Source: a virus
Strand: one strand, 5' to 3'
Length of the DNA: 22,994 nt
IMG/VR virus record: IMGVR_UViG_3300035168_000014
Span: 1-22,994 of that record
Part shown: positions 14,909-21,195 of the stretch, in pieces
How positions within the stretch are numbered: the first letter of the stretch is position 1
Layout: each line of letters starts with the position of its first letter
Translations under genes and position numbers: made by a program
Notes under the pieces: generated by a model
What the model was told of the DNA's origin: nothing
Seen by the model: only the letters and a program-made list of their open reading frames with translations
The model's database searches: none

Positions 14909-15418
14909 TCAAGCCGAGCGGGCGAGGATGCAGATTTGGAACGTCGCCGACGCCCCGGACGAATTGGCGATGCGCAAAATATCCGCGGTCCCGGCTGCGA
15001 TCGTCGCGAGCCCAGCAGCGCCGGGAGAAGCGATCTCGAAGACGCCGCCGGGGCTGATCGGCCACAGCGCAGCCGAGAAGCCGGGGACGTAATTGGTCGC
15101 GCCACCCATGGTCAGATTCGTGGTGTTTGGGGTTCCGCTCAGAGGCTCGTTGACGACGACGAGCGCGACGAGTTCCGCCGCGGCGACAGTGGCCCCGAAT
15201 GCATCGGTCAGCACTCCGGCAAGGTCGATGTCGTCATTGGTGTTGCTTGCGACTGTGCGCTCGGCGAGATAGGCGAGATCGGCCTGATTGGCGCCGGTCC
15301 CATTCGAGAACGAGAGCGTCTTGTTGATCGCCGCCGACCACTGGGGCGCGACGCCAGCAACGGCAGGGCGGGTCTGCGAAACGGACGCGCTTGCTTTGAT
15401 GACCGCGGAAACGCCCAT
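14909..15418 (-). CDS. Unidentified structural protein
   Basis: 169 aa with a clear start: AGGAG precedes the ATG at 15418. The sequence is low in charge and rich in Ala, Thr, Gly and Val (MGVSAVIKASASVSQTRP..., LVALVVVNEPLSGTPNTTN), with predicted beta strands and no signal peptide. That composition is typical of virion surface or decoration proteins. The place between the HEXXH protein and the minor head gene fits a head or neck structural component. I do not recognise the family. Confidence 0.6.
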   Translation of the reverse strand: MGVSAVIKASASVSQTRPAVAGVAPQWSAAINKTLSFSNGTGANQADLAYLAERTVASNTNDDIDLAGVLTDAFGATVAAAELVALVVVNEPLSGTPNTTNLTMGGATNYVPGFSAALWPISPGGVFEIASPGAAGLATIAAGTADILRIANSSGASATFQICILARSA

Positions 15419-15430
15419 TGTCCTTGTCTC

Positions 15431-15841
15431 CTATTTTCGAGCCCACTTCGGGCGACGGGATTGCTCGTATGCGGCGCCGAGCCGCAGGACGATGTCTTGG
15501 ATCGCGTAGGCTTCGAATTCTGGCGACGGATCGCTCTCGTCCATTTGCTTGCGAATCGTCTGCCAAATGTGAGTAGCCTCATGCGCGATAAGCGCCATGG
15601 TTTCGACGGCAGGCTTCGCGGCGAAGCGCTCATGAATGCAAACGATGATCGTTACATCGCATGTCGTTCTATTTTCGAACGTGACGGCGCGCGCGTCGGT
15701 TCGCGGGTAAGACTCGTCTTTGACGCCGAGATGCTTCATCGCTTGGCGCCACGCTGTCTCAGATGGGCAAAACCCGTAGTACGTCCGTGGAAACATTCCG
15801 GGCTCGCACCAGATGACGCGATCGGCGTTGCGCTTCGTCAC
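15431..15841 (-). CDS. Small HEXXH protein (putative metallopeptidase)
   Basis: 136 aa; GTG at 15841 overlaps the previous stop (GTGA). The motif AHEATHIWQ gives His87, Glu88 and His91, the zinc-binding and catalytic residues of HEXXH metallopeptidases, followed by Glu108/Glu110 (PEFEAYAIQ) as a possible third ligand. The N-terminal half has four cysteines, at 12, 25, 61 and 68. No signal peptide, so it would act in the cytoplasm or within the virion. I recall proteins like this as hypotheticals in alphaproteobacterial phage head-tail regions, with no known substrate. It might trim a structural protein, but no target is evident. The motif could also be degenerate and structural. Confidence 0.6.
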   Translation of the reverse strand: MTKRNADRVIWCEPGMFPRTYYGFCPSETAWRQAMKHLGVKDESYPRTDARAVTFENRTTCDVTIIVCIHERFAAKPAVETMALIAHEATHIWQTIRKQMDESDPSPEFEAYAIQDIVLRLGAAYEQSRRPKWARK

Positions 15842-16194
15842 CGGCGGGCCTGCAATTCCCAAAAGACGATCGTCCCGGCCGGCGAGAGCGGCGAGACACG
15901 AACGATCTCGTGCGCGACGCCGCCAATGATGAGAGCGTCGGATTCTGTCGGCGCGATCGAGAGGCCCGCCGTCGAGACGAACAACCGCTTGTCGCCTGCC
16001 CTGATGCGCGTCCCGTCGATCTGCTGAATCGTGTAGCCGACCTCGACGAGGAGACAGTCATGATCGGCCGTCGCGGTAATGGGATCGTAGGATGGCCCGG
16101 AACGAGATGTGCGGCGGATCTGTGCGACCTGCCCGGCTTCCGCGATGGCGATTTCTGCTTCGGCGCGGATCTCTGCGTAGTCGATGGCGCTCAT
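15838..16194 (-). CDS. Head-closure (stopper)-like protein
   Basis: 118 aa. The ATG at 16194 overlaps the preceding stop (ATGA); a longer frame to 16239 lies over the previous gene. After an acidic/helical N-terminus (MSAIDYAEIRAEAEIAIAEA) comes a small beta-barrel-like body: QIRRTSRSGPSYDPITA, LLVEVGYTIQQIDGTRI, AGDKRLFVSTAGLSIAPTES, then AHEIVRVSPLSPAG. The pattern of a GPSYDP segment followed by GD(K/R) and a final strand is common to stopper proteins placed after the connector gene. These seal the packaged head and form the tail docking surface. Assignment is by pattern and position. Confidence 0.6.
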   Translation of the reverse strand: MSAIDYAEIRAEAEIAIAEAGQVAQIRRTSRSGPSYDPITATADHDCLLVEVGYTIQQIDGTRIRAGDKRLFVSTAGLSIAPTESDALIIGGVAHEIVRVSPLSPAGTIVFWELQARR

Positions 16195-16715
16195 GCCCGA
16201 TACAACCGCCCCACGACGGACGATTGCCCGCCGCTGCATGTGAAGGGTCGGATAAGGGCCATGACCAACGCCGACGCCGGCCGGCTTTCGTTCACGCCCG
16301 CGAGAGGATTCGCATATTCGGTCTCGATCGGCCCGATGACGCGGCGCTTGACCGCTTTGCTCGGCGTGATGACCGGCGACAGCGCTCCAGGCGTCGCCAA
16401 TTCGATCAGCGCCAATTCGGCGCAGGCATCGACGATCTCGCCTGGGATTTCATCGGACGCGATCCCCCATCCCTCGCCATCGACGACGCCCGAGCGCGGC
16501 CAAGAGAGCGCTTGAGCACGGCCATGGGTTCGGACGCCAGCCCAGGTGACGGAGCGCGACAAATAGGCCGTGGCGCGCCGGATCGCCGTTTCCTTTGCTG
16601 TGTCCTCTCCAGTCCACGCCGCGCTCCCGCGCGCGGCGTGATAGGCTGAGCAGTCGACGAGAGAGACGAGGGCGTCCGCGTCACTAAGACCCGCCCCCGT
16701 TTCGATGATCAACAC
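16191..16715 (-). CDS. Head-tail connector, DnaT-like family
   Basis: 174 aa, starting at a GTG (16715) behind AAAGGCGG; the first 32 bases overlap the end of the HNH gene. The sequence has the features of the DnaT-like/head-tail connector group: GLSDADALVSLVDCSAYHAARG at the start, a helix ETAIRRATAYLSRSVTWAG, the SWPRSGVVD block, then EIPGEIVDACAELALIEL, and a C-terminal strand part (KAVKRRVIGPIETEY). These proteins dock on the portal and extend the neck. It follows the capsid genes and is followed by the stopper-like gene, as expected. Confidence 0.75.
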   Translation of the reverse strand: MLIIETGAGLSDADALVSLVDCSAYHAARGSAAWTGEDTAKETAIRRATAYLSRSVTWAGVRTHGRAQALSWPRSGVVDGEGWGIASDEIPGEIVDACAELALIELATPGALSPVITPSKAVKRRVIGPIETEYANPLAGVNESRPASALVMALIRPFTCSGGQSSVVGRLYRA

Positions 16716-17493
16716 TCGATGCCGCCTTTCTCTCTGCCCAAATACGGCGCATCATTTCACTTCGCTTCGCTCGATATTCCGGCGTCCTGGTCGCAGCAGC
16801 GGCCGCCGCTTTCCTCGTCGTCGATTCCCGCAGAGCGTCAAGCCGCCTTGCTTGAGCCTCGCGCGCGCTGCTGTCTGCGTAATGGCGCAACATCCCTTCA
16901 GAAATTGAAGAGCGATGTTTTGCGCTTCGCGGTCCTTTGCCGGCCATCCCGCGCCTGATATTTTCTTCCAGCGTGACCGGCTCAAGATGATCTGGGTTCA
17001 CACATGCCCGATTGCGGCAAAGGTGATCTATCACCAAGCCATTTTGGATCGGGCCGTGATGGCGTTCATAACTGACTCGATGCGCGCCAGTTAGCCGACC
17101 AGATTCATCCTTGACGCGGCCGTAGCCGCCGCGCCGTTGGCCAGTCCAAATCCAGCAACCCGTCACATCATCTATCTTCACATACTTTTCGAAAGCATCA
17201 TGCACGGACATGGCGAATGCTTCAGACATGCATTTAATTCCGCAATATTTCTTCTTTCGAACTTCGGACGGCGTTCCGCTGATCGCACCACCGCATTTTG
17301 CGCATGGCTTAGACGCGATTGTCCTCTTTCCTTTATTCTGAGGGGCGCGGCCCTTCAATGAATCGGCGTAGCAGTTGCTGGAGCAATACGACGATTTCCT
17401 CAGATGAGAGGCAAGCCGTTCGAAAACAGTGCCGCAAACGCAGCACTCACATTGCACCCGCTCTCCGCGTGTGCGATTTCTCACTTCAGCCAT
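16684..17493 (-). CDS. HNH homing-type endonuclease with zinc fingers
   Basis: 269 aa, ATG at 17493 behind GGGAGG. Residues ~15-45 and ~63-90 are two Cys4 zinc-finger-like units (CECCVCG...YCSSNC and CAKCGG...YCGIKC). About 110-185 is the HNH nuclease: GCWIWTGQRRGGYGRV, AHRVSYERHHGPI, then VIDHLCRNRACVNPDHLEP with the catalytic His-Asn-His set. The C-terminus (TRTPEYRAKRSEMMRRIWAER) resembles a NUMOD3-type DNA-binding segment. Free-standing HNH genes of this kind spread by cutting uninfected alleles, and some phages use HNH nucleases in packaging beside terminase; this one is far from terminase, which favours a homing role. The gene has its own structured leader and a promoter candidate, and ends 32 bp inside the connector gene. 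Confidence 0.88.
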   Translation of the reverse strand: MAEVRNRTRGERVQCECCVCGTVFERLASHLRKSSYCSSNCYADSLKGRAPQNKGKRTIASKPCAKCGGAISGTPSEVRKKKYCGIKCMSEAFAMSVHDAFEKYVKIDDVTGCWIWTGQRRGGYGRVKDESGRLTGAHRVSYERHHGPIQNGLVIDHLCRNRACVNPDHLEPVTLEENIRRGMAGKGPRSAKHRSSISEGMLRHYADSSAREAQARRLDALRESTTRKAAAAAATRTPEYRAKRSEMMRRIWAERKAASSVDHRNGGGS

Positions 17494-17556
17494 CTCGACC
17501 CTCCCACGGTCGTCGGTGGTTAGGCCGGGAGCGGAGTTTGCACCTCCATCCCGGCC
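17491..17556 (-). ncRNA. Structured leader of the HNH gene
   Basis: On the minus strand GGCCGGGA (17556-17549) pairs with TCCCGGCC (17530-17523), eight bp, with an inner GGAG/CTCC stem and loop GTGCAAA. It is followed by TAACCACC and then a second helix CGACC (17512-17508)/GGTCG (17500-17496), which places the ribosome site GGGAGG in its loop; CCAC/GTGG would compete with it. The architecture differs from the antirepressor leaders. Only one copy is in the window, so no covariation can be judged. Confidence 0.5.
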
Positions 17557-17566
17557 GCTTTGCTAT

Positions 17567-17594
17567 AGCATATTTCGTCGATCATTTCGCCCAA
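17567..17594 (-). promoter_or_regulatory. Candidate promoter of the HNH gene
   Basis: TTGGGC (17594-17589) and TATGCT (17572-17567) are separated by 16 bases and lie just before the HNH leader hairpin. An AT-rich patch (CGAAATATGCTATAGC) in an otherwise GC-rich window makes the -10 more credible. It overlaps the end of the zinc-ribbon gene. Confidence 0.35.
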
Positions 17595-17815
17595 TCGCTC
17601 AAGATAACGCCGCAGCGCCGGCATTGCGCACCATTCGGCGTTAGCCAAAACAGGAACTCGCCGCATTTACAGCGCCAGTGCACGTCCGGCTCGACGGCGT
17701 GCTTCGGAGCGCCCCAGTTGCGCCCGCACTTCGGGCATTCCATGTGCGTCGCGCCAACAGGAGCGACGCCGCTCCACTCATGCTCGCAGGCGCCGCAAAC
17801 GAACATCCCGGACAT
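17582..17815 (-). CDS. Zinc-ribbon protein, probably N-terminally frameshifted
   Basis: 77 aa from the ATG at 17815: MSGMFVCGACEHEWSGVAPVG... with four cysteine pairs (CGAC, CPKC, CKC and CRRC), enough for two zinc ribbons, and a conserved-looking WLTPNGAQC region. I recall alphaproteobacterial phage proteins with the same pattern that begin MSNVV and run through a PH.SG motif into a C..CKHEW ribbon. Here MSNVVDLRPVKCEEIDG is encoded just upstream, from 17873, but in a different frame. Deleting one C from the run of six at 17823-17818 would join them as ...EIDGPHMSGMFVCGACEHEW (96 aa). The function of the family is unknown to me; zinc ribbons often bind nucleic acid. Confidence 0.6.
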   Translation of the reverse strand: MSGMFVCGACEHEWSGVAPVGATHMECPKCGRNWGAPKHAVEPDVHWRCKCGEFLFWLTPNGAQCRRCGVILSDWAK

Positions 17816-17873
17816 GTGGGGGGCCGTCGATTTCCTCGCACTTCACCGGACGAAGATCGACGACGTTGCTCAT
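17778..17873 (-). pseudogene. Out-of-frame N-terminal piece of the zinc-ribbon gene
   Basis: A 31-codon ORF that starts at an ATG overlapping the previous stop (TAATG), the coupling style used throughout this operon, and reads MSNVVDLRPVKCEEIDGPPH before leaving the zinc-ribbon frame. It ends at 17778, inside the zinc-ribbon gene. Without a one-base change at the C6 run (17823-17818) it is a separate mini-protein. It could be a real frameshift mutation, a programmed shift or a sequencing error. Confidence 0.5.
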
Positions 17874-18184
17874 TAGGCGATCGTCTTCGCGCTGATCTTG
17901 GCCCCTGACTGTCCGACAATCGTCAACGACTGCCCCGCCGGTATGACGACACCCGCGGAACTGGCGGCAGTCGCAGTCGTCGTGTCAGCGTCCGGTGTTG
18001 TCCCGATCGCGACGGAGACCGGGCCGTTCTCGCCGTTGACGATGAGCGCAACCTCACCAGTTGCAAGCGTCGCAGTTGTCGACGCCGGGATTGTGAGCGA
18101 TTCACGAATGCGTGGGCGCCCGACGCCGGGCGCATGGATAGAGCCGATGCTGCCAGGGGTGAAGAAGCTGACGTAAACGGTCAT
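17873..18184 (-). CDS. Small unidentified virion-associated protein
   Basis: 103 aa; its ATG overlaps the previous stop (ATGA). Sequence is poor in charge and rich in Thr, Ala, Val and Gly (MTVYVSFFTPGSIGSI..., IPASTTATLATGEVALIVNG, VVIPAGQSLTIVG), suggesting a compact beta-sandwich. Its position within the head gene block and its composition fit a capsid decoration or head-fibre-like protein. No family is recognised, and no signal peptide or membrane segment is seen. Confidence 0.6.
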   Translation of the reverse strand: MTVYVSFFTPGSIGSIHAPGVGRPRIRESLTIPASTTATLATGEVALIVNGENGPVSVAIGTTPDADTTTATAASSAGVVIPAGQSLTIVGQSGAKISAKTIA

Positions 18185-18762
18185 TGCTGCTCTCCCGCGG
18201 CGATCTCAGCCATCGCGGCGTTCGCCTCTTCCTCTGTCGCGAAGCCCTTGGACACGATGGCGTCGCCGGACTTCACGAACCACCGTCCGCCGGGGCCTTT
18301 GGCGACGGTCAGGGAAGGCGGTTCTGAGCCCGGTGCGCCAGCGGTGCTCTCTGCCACAACGATCGCGTCGGGAATCGCAATGTCGACGCTGATCTCCTGC
18401 ACATCCGCAACCGTCAGGCCACGCGGCACGCCCTGCTCGCCGGCTCCGGACCGCTCCGGCGCCGAGCCGCTCTGCCCTTCCTGCGGCGCCTGCGCGCCTT
18501 CGGTCGACGCCTGGCGCGCGGCCACAGCGGCCTTGCGCTGCGCCTCCTCTTCCGCCGCAATCCGCTCGGCCTCGGCGCGTGCGTGCTCAGCGGCTTCGCG
18601 CTCGAGGCGGGCCATCTCCTCATCAGCGATCTCCCGCCACGACTGGCCGGCCTCGTCGACGAGCTCGTAATCCGCCGGAGCGGCCTCATACGTCTCCCGC
18701 GCGATCAGATGCCAGCCGCGCCCACCGTCGCGCTTCACACGAACAAGGTTTTCAAGGATCAT
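18181..18762 (-). CDS. Unidentified head-region protein with central coiled coil
   Basis: 193 aa from the ATG at 18762, which shares one base with the previous stop (TGATG); a GTG one codon earlier (18765) is an alternative. Residues 1-35 form a basic N-terminus (MILENLVRVKRDGGRGWHLI) and residues ~45-85 are a strongly helical Glu/Ala/Arg coiled coil (DEEMARLEREAAEHARAEAE). A low-complexity linker rich in Gly, Ser, Pro and Gln follows, then a small C-terminal domain (GRWFVKSGDAIVSKGFATEE). The role is unknown; the gene is coupled to its neighbours and so probably co-produced with the capsid. Confidence 0.6.
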   Translation of the reverse strand: MILENLVRVKRDGGRGWHLIARETYEAAPADYELVDEAGQSWREIADEEMARLEREAAEHARAEAERIAAEEEAQRKAAVAARQASTEGAQAPQEGQSGSAPERSGAGEQGVPRGLTVADVQEISVDIAIPDAIVVAESTAGAPGSEPPSLTVAKGPGGRWFVKSGDAIVSKGFATEEEANAAMAEIAAGEQQ

Positions 18763-19094
18763 CACGCGCTCGCTCCGCTCGTCTTCAGGACCCCCTCGTC
18801 ATTCCAGATCGTCACGCCGTCATCGGCCGGGTCGGTCGCCGGGATAGCGTCGAGCATTGCTTTTTGATCCGCGCTCGGGACGTTGGACGCGAAGTCGGAT
18901 TCGGCGATGACGACAGAGCAGTTCTGCGCCTCGAACGACTTCGGAACCACATAGGGGCCATAGACCGCTGCCGCCGCGTTGGTGACGCGCCCGCCGATGC
19001 TCGAATTGCCGACCTGCCGGACATAGCCTGAGCCATCGACGATCGTCGCGGTGAGCGTGTGGCCCGCGGGGAGCGAATGGAGAGACCAGGACAT
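18762..19094 (-). CDS. Unidentified small protein after the major capsid gene
   Basis: 110 aa, ATG at 19094 behind GGAGAACG. Sequence MSWSLHSLPAGHTLTATIVDGSG... is beta-rich in its first two thirds, including YVRQVGNSSIGGRVTNAAAAVYGPY, and ends in an acidic tail (ATDPADDGVTIWNDEGV). The first gene after a major capsid gene is often a decoration or head-stabilising protein, so that is the likeliest role. No family is recognised. Confidence 0.6.
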   Translation of the reverse strand: MSWSLHSLPAGHTLTATIVDGSGYVRQVGNSSIGGRVTNAAAAVYGPYVVPKSFEAQNCSVVIAESDFASNVPSADQKAMLDAIPATDPADDGVTIWNDEGVLKTSGASA

Positions 19095-19116
19095 CGCAAC
19101 GTTCTCCGGTTCGAAA

Positions 19117-19140
19117 GCCGGCGGCTCATGGGCCGCCGGC
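19117..19140 (-). terminator. Strong hairpin directly after the major capsid gene
   Basis: A perfect 9-bp GC-only stem (GCCGGCGGC / GCCGCCGGC) with a six-base loop CCATGA, eight bases after the capsid stop codon. On the minus strand it is followed by TTTCG, too short a T-run for a full intrinsic terminator. It may act as a partial terminator or as an mRNA-stabilising 3' structure that raises capsid output over downstream genes. Confidence 0.5.
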
Positions 19141-19148
19141 GCTGTTCA

Positions 19149-20315
19149 TCAGCCCTGGAGGACGGCGATATGATCCTGCTTGATCGCCTTGAACCCCCAG
19201 GCGAGCCGGACGTGATAGACGACCTGCAGGAACTGGCGATAGACCGCGATCTCGAAGGCGAGGCCCGTGCGAGGATCGACGATCGTCATCACATCATCGG
19301 CGCTGTCGCCGCCCTCCGGCATGGCCGGCGCTCGCGTCGCAAGCACGATCGCGGAACGGGCGAAGGCGACGTTCGGCGTATGGGAACCGAAGATCGTCAT
19401 CTCGACCGCATCGGCGAGCGTCTGACGGAGACCGGGGCCGCCGATGACGATATCCGCCTCGACCTCCGTCGTTCCCGTAACGACGTTGTACTTGTTCGTG
19501 TCTCCGGCGAACGTCACCAGATCGCCAGCCTTGATGCCGGTGGTGTTGACTGTGCCGCCGTCGAGGTGAATCGTCTTGTCGCCGATCGCATAGCCGGCCG
19601 TGAGATCGACATCATAGGCCGCGCCGGCGCCGGCGGTGTGCGTCGTGATCGCGTTCGAATGGCGAAGGGCCATGTTCATGACACGGTCTGTCATGCCGTT
19701 GCGCAGCATGTCCGAGGAACCGGCCTCGTTGACCTTGCTGAGCACAGTCTGCTTGCCACGCAGGTTCGCCATGGCGGCGTGGCCGAGAACGAGCTGAAGG
19801 TCGTTTGTCGGCGCGCCGTTGGTTTCGAGAATGCCGAGCACGCCCGCGAAGTCGGAGAGGTCGCCAGCGGTTCCGAACGGCGCGGTGCCGGCGGTGCCAC
19901 CGTAGCCGCGCGAGGCGTTCTTGTAGGCCTCGAGCCAGAGGTCGAGCTCGATCTCGTTCACCAGCGAGCGCATTGCCTGATAGAACCGATCGGCCTGAAT
20001 CGTCGAGAACGTGCCCGCGTTCATGAGCCCCTTCGTCTCTTCCCCGTTCCAGCGCACTGCGACATGCTTCGACTTGGAGATCGTCACCGAGACATTATCG
20101 ACGGTGGTGTCGCCGGTGTTCGGAGCCGTGACCCCCGGTGTGTTGCTCGCGGTGGAAGCGGCCGTCGTGACCGGGACAATGACGGGCTGATCGAGCGCGG
20201 CGCGCTCGATGCTGGAAGAGCGCGAGACGGCCGGGATGAAACCGGTCAGCTCGCGGGAAACGACATCCAGGGCCTCGTAGAGGTCGGGCGTAAGATTCGT
20301 CAGCGTGTTCGCCAT
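19149..20315 (-). CDS. Major capsid protein, P22 coat-like
   Basis: 388 aa, ATG at 20315 behind AAAGGAACG. The N-terminus MANTLTNLTPDLYEALDVVSREL followed by FIPAVSRSSSIERAALDQPV is the characteristic opening of the P22-type major capsid family. VAVRWNGEETKGL and the P-domain helix region (SLVNEIELDLWLEAYKNAS) follow, and about residues 225-300 form an inserted beta domain (GDKTIHLDGGTVNTTGIKAG, GDLVTFAGDTNKYNVVTGT) comparable to the P22 I-domain. Builds the icosahedral HK97-fold shell. It lies right after the scaffold gene. P22-like coats assemble on a scaffold and do not need a maturation protease. Confidence 0.9.
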   Translation of the reverse strand: MANTLTNLTPDLYEALDVVSRELTGFIPAVSRSSSIERAALDQPVIVPVTTAASTASNTPGVTAPNTGDTTVDNVSVTISKSKHVAVRWNGEETKGLMNAGTFSTIQADRFYQAMRSLVNEIELDLWLEAYKNASRGYGGTAGTAPFGTAGDLSDFAGVLGILETNGAPTNDLQLVLGHAAMANLRGKQTVLSKVNEAGSSDMLRNGMTDRVMNMALRHSNAITTHTAGAGAAYDVDLTAGYAIGDKTIHLDGGTVNTTGIKAGDLVTFAGDTNKYNVVTGTTEVEADIVIGGPGLRQTLADAVEMTIFGSHTPNVAFARSAIVLATRAPAMPEGGDSADDVMTIVDPRTGLAFEIAVYRQFLQVVYHVRLAWGFKAIKQDHIAVLQG

Positions 20316-20368
20316 CCGGCGTTCCTTTCGTCAATGATGCTTGGGAGGTGAGCGTTTCGCGCACGGCC

Positions 20369-20383
20369 CGAGTCACTGACTCG
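20369..20383 (-). other. Inverted repeat in the scaffold-capsid spacer
   Basis: CGAGTC-AGT-GACTCG, six pairs with a three-base loop, in the 99-bp spacer between the scaffold stop (20415) and the capsid start (20315). No T-run follows. This spacer is longer than almost all others in the operon. It could hold a processing site or an operator; nothing more is visible. Confidence 0.35.
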
Positions 20384-20414
20384 CCGACGGCAGTTCTGCT
20401 CGCTGTGTTCGAGA

Positions 20415-21185
20415 TCAGTCGACGAGAGTGATCTTGTCGACCCTCATCGCTTTCATTTTCGCTTCTGGTTCGAGACGCTCGAACTCCGCGCGCGACATTG
20501 TCTTGGCCCCGGCATGCGATCCGTTGTTCCCCTTCGGATCCGGGCCGGTCGGCTTGAGAAGAAACTTCTTCCCCTTCGACGCTGACCAGTCGCGAACGAA
20601 CGAGCCGACATCGACCTCGCCGAGATCGGTCTCGACGATCGCCTTCCGGTTCCCGTTTTCGTCCCGCAGGACTTTGATGAGCGGAGCCAGATGGTCGACC
20701 GCCGCAGGCAGAAGGTCCGGGTCGACTCCGACCTCGCCGAATGCCTTGTGGAGCGACGAAAACCGCTCCGTCTTGTCGATATAGGCGTCTCGGGTCGAGA
20801 CGGCCGTGTTCAGAGCGGCGACTTCATCCTCGTGCTTCTTCACGAGCCCGGCGATGCGCTGCTCATAGAGCTGGCGCTGCGATTGCAGGTGCTCGGCTTC
20901 CGCCTTCCGCTTGTCTGGATCGGCCTCGGCCTTGAGCCGCAAATACTCCTCGGGGTCGAAGCCCTCGGGGATTTCGGCGAGGCGGCGTTCTGCCTCCGCC
21001 AGCTTCACGCCGCTGGCCTTGTTGGCCTTGTCGAGCTTGTCGAGCGTCGCTTTCAGCGTCGCAGCGCCGGGGTGGCGCCCGAAATCCTCGACATCGAGAA
21101 CGAACTTCCCGTCCTTCTCGGCGTAGTGTTCCTTCAGTCCATCCTCGATACCATCGAGGCTATCCAGGATCGCTTTGACCGCCAC
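20415..21185 (-). CDS. Capsid scaffold protein, GP20-like
   Basis: 256 aa. The GTG at 21185 is chosen because AGGAGAG lies five bases upstream and it falls 10 bases after the portal stop; the longer frame to 21266 lies over the portal gene. The N-terminal segment VAVKAILDSLDGIEDGLKEHY is typical of the phage minor structural protein GP20 family. About residues 45-160 are coiled coil (LKATLDKLDKANKASGVKL, LVKKHEDEVAALNTAV). The C-terminal part is basic then helical (KGKKFLLKPTGPDPKGN, EFERLEPEAKMKAM), which may contact the coat. Scaffolds of this kind fill the procapsid and leave before DNA packaging. Its place between portal and coat genes agrees. Confidence 0.8.
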   Translation of the reverse strand: MAVKAILDSLDGIEDGLKEHYAEKDGKFVLDVEDFGRHPGAATLKATLDKLDKANKASGVKLAEAERRLAEIPEGFDPEEYLRLKAEADPDKRKAEAEHLQSQRQLYEQRIAGLVKKHEDEVAALNTAVSTRDAYIDKTERFSSLHKAFGEVGVDPDLLPAAVDHLAPLIKVLRDENGNRKAIVETDLGEVDVGSFVRDWSASKGKKFLLKPTGPDPKGNNGSHAGAKTMSRAEFERLEPEAKMKAMRVDKITLVD

Positions 21186-21195
21186 TGGCGCTCTC

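Noticed and set aside
14372-16027. 551-codon plus-strand open frame
   Set aside because: It is antisense to four well-supported minus-strand genes that overlap with operon-style junctions; long antisense frames are common in high-GC DNA. No recognisable domain.
17641-17919. 92-codon minus-strand frame across the zinc-ribbon gene
   Set aside because: Overlaps the Cys-pair protein and the preceding gene in another frame; composition is Ser/Arg/Ala-rich without motifs.
19059-20351. 430-codon plus-strand open frame
   Set aside because: Antisense to the major capsid gene; Arg/Asp/Gly-rich composition typical of a shadow frame.
20369-20383. Phage attachment site or full terminator
   Set aside because: Only a short palindrome; no integrase, no duplicate copy and no T-run.
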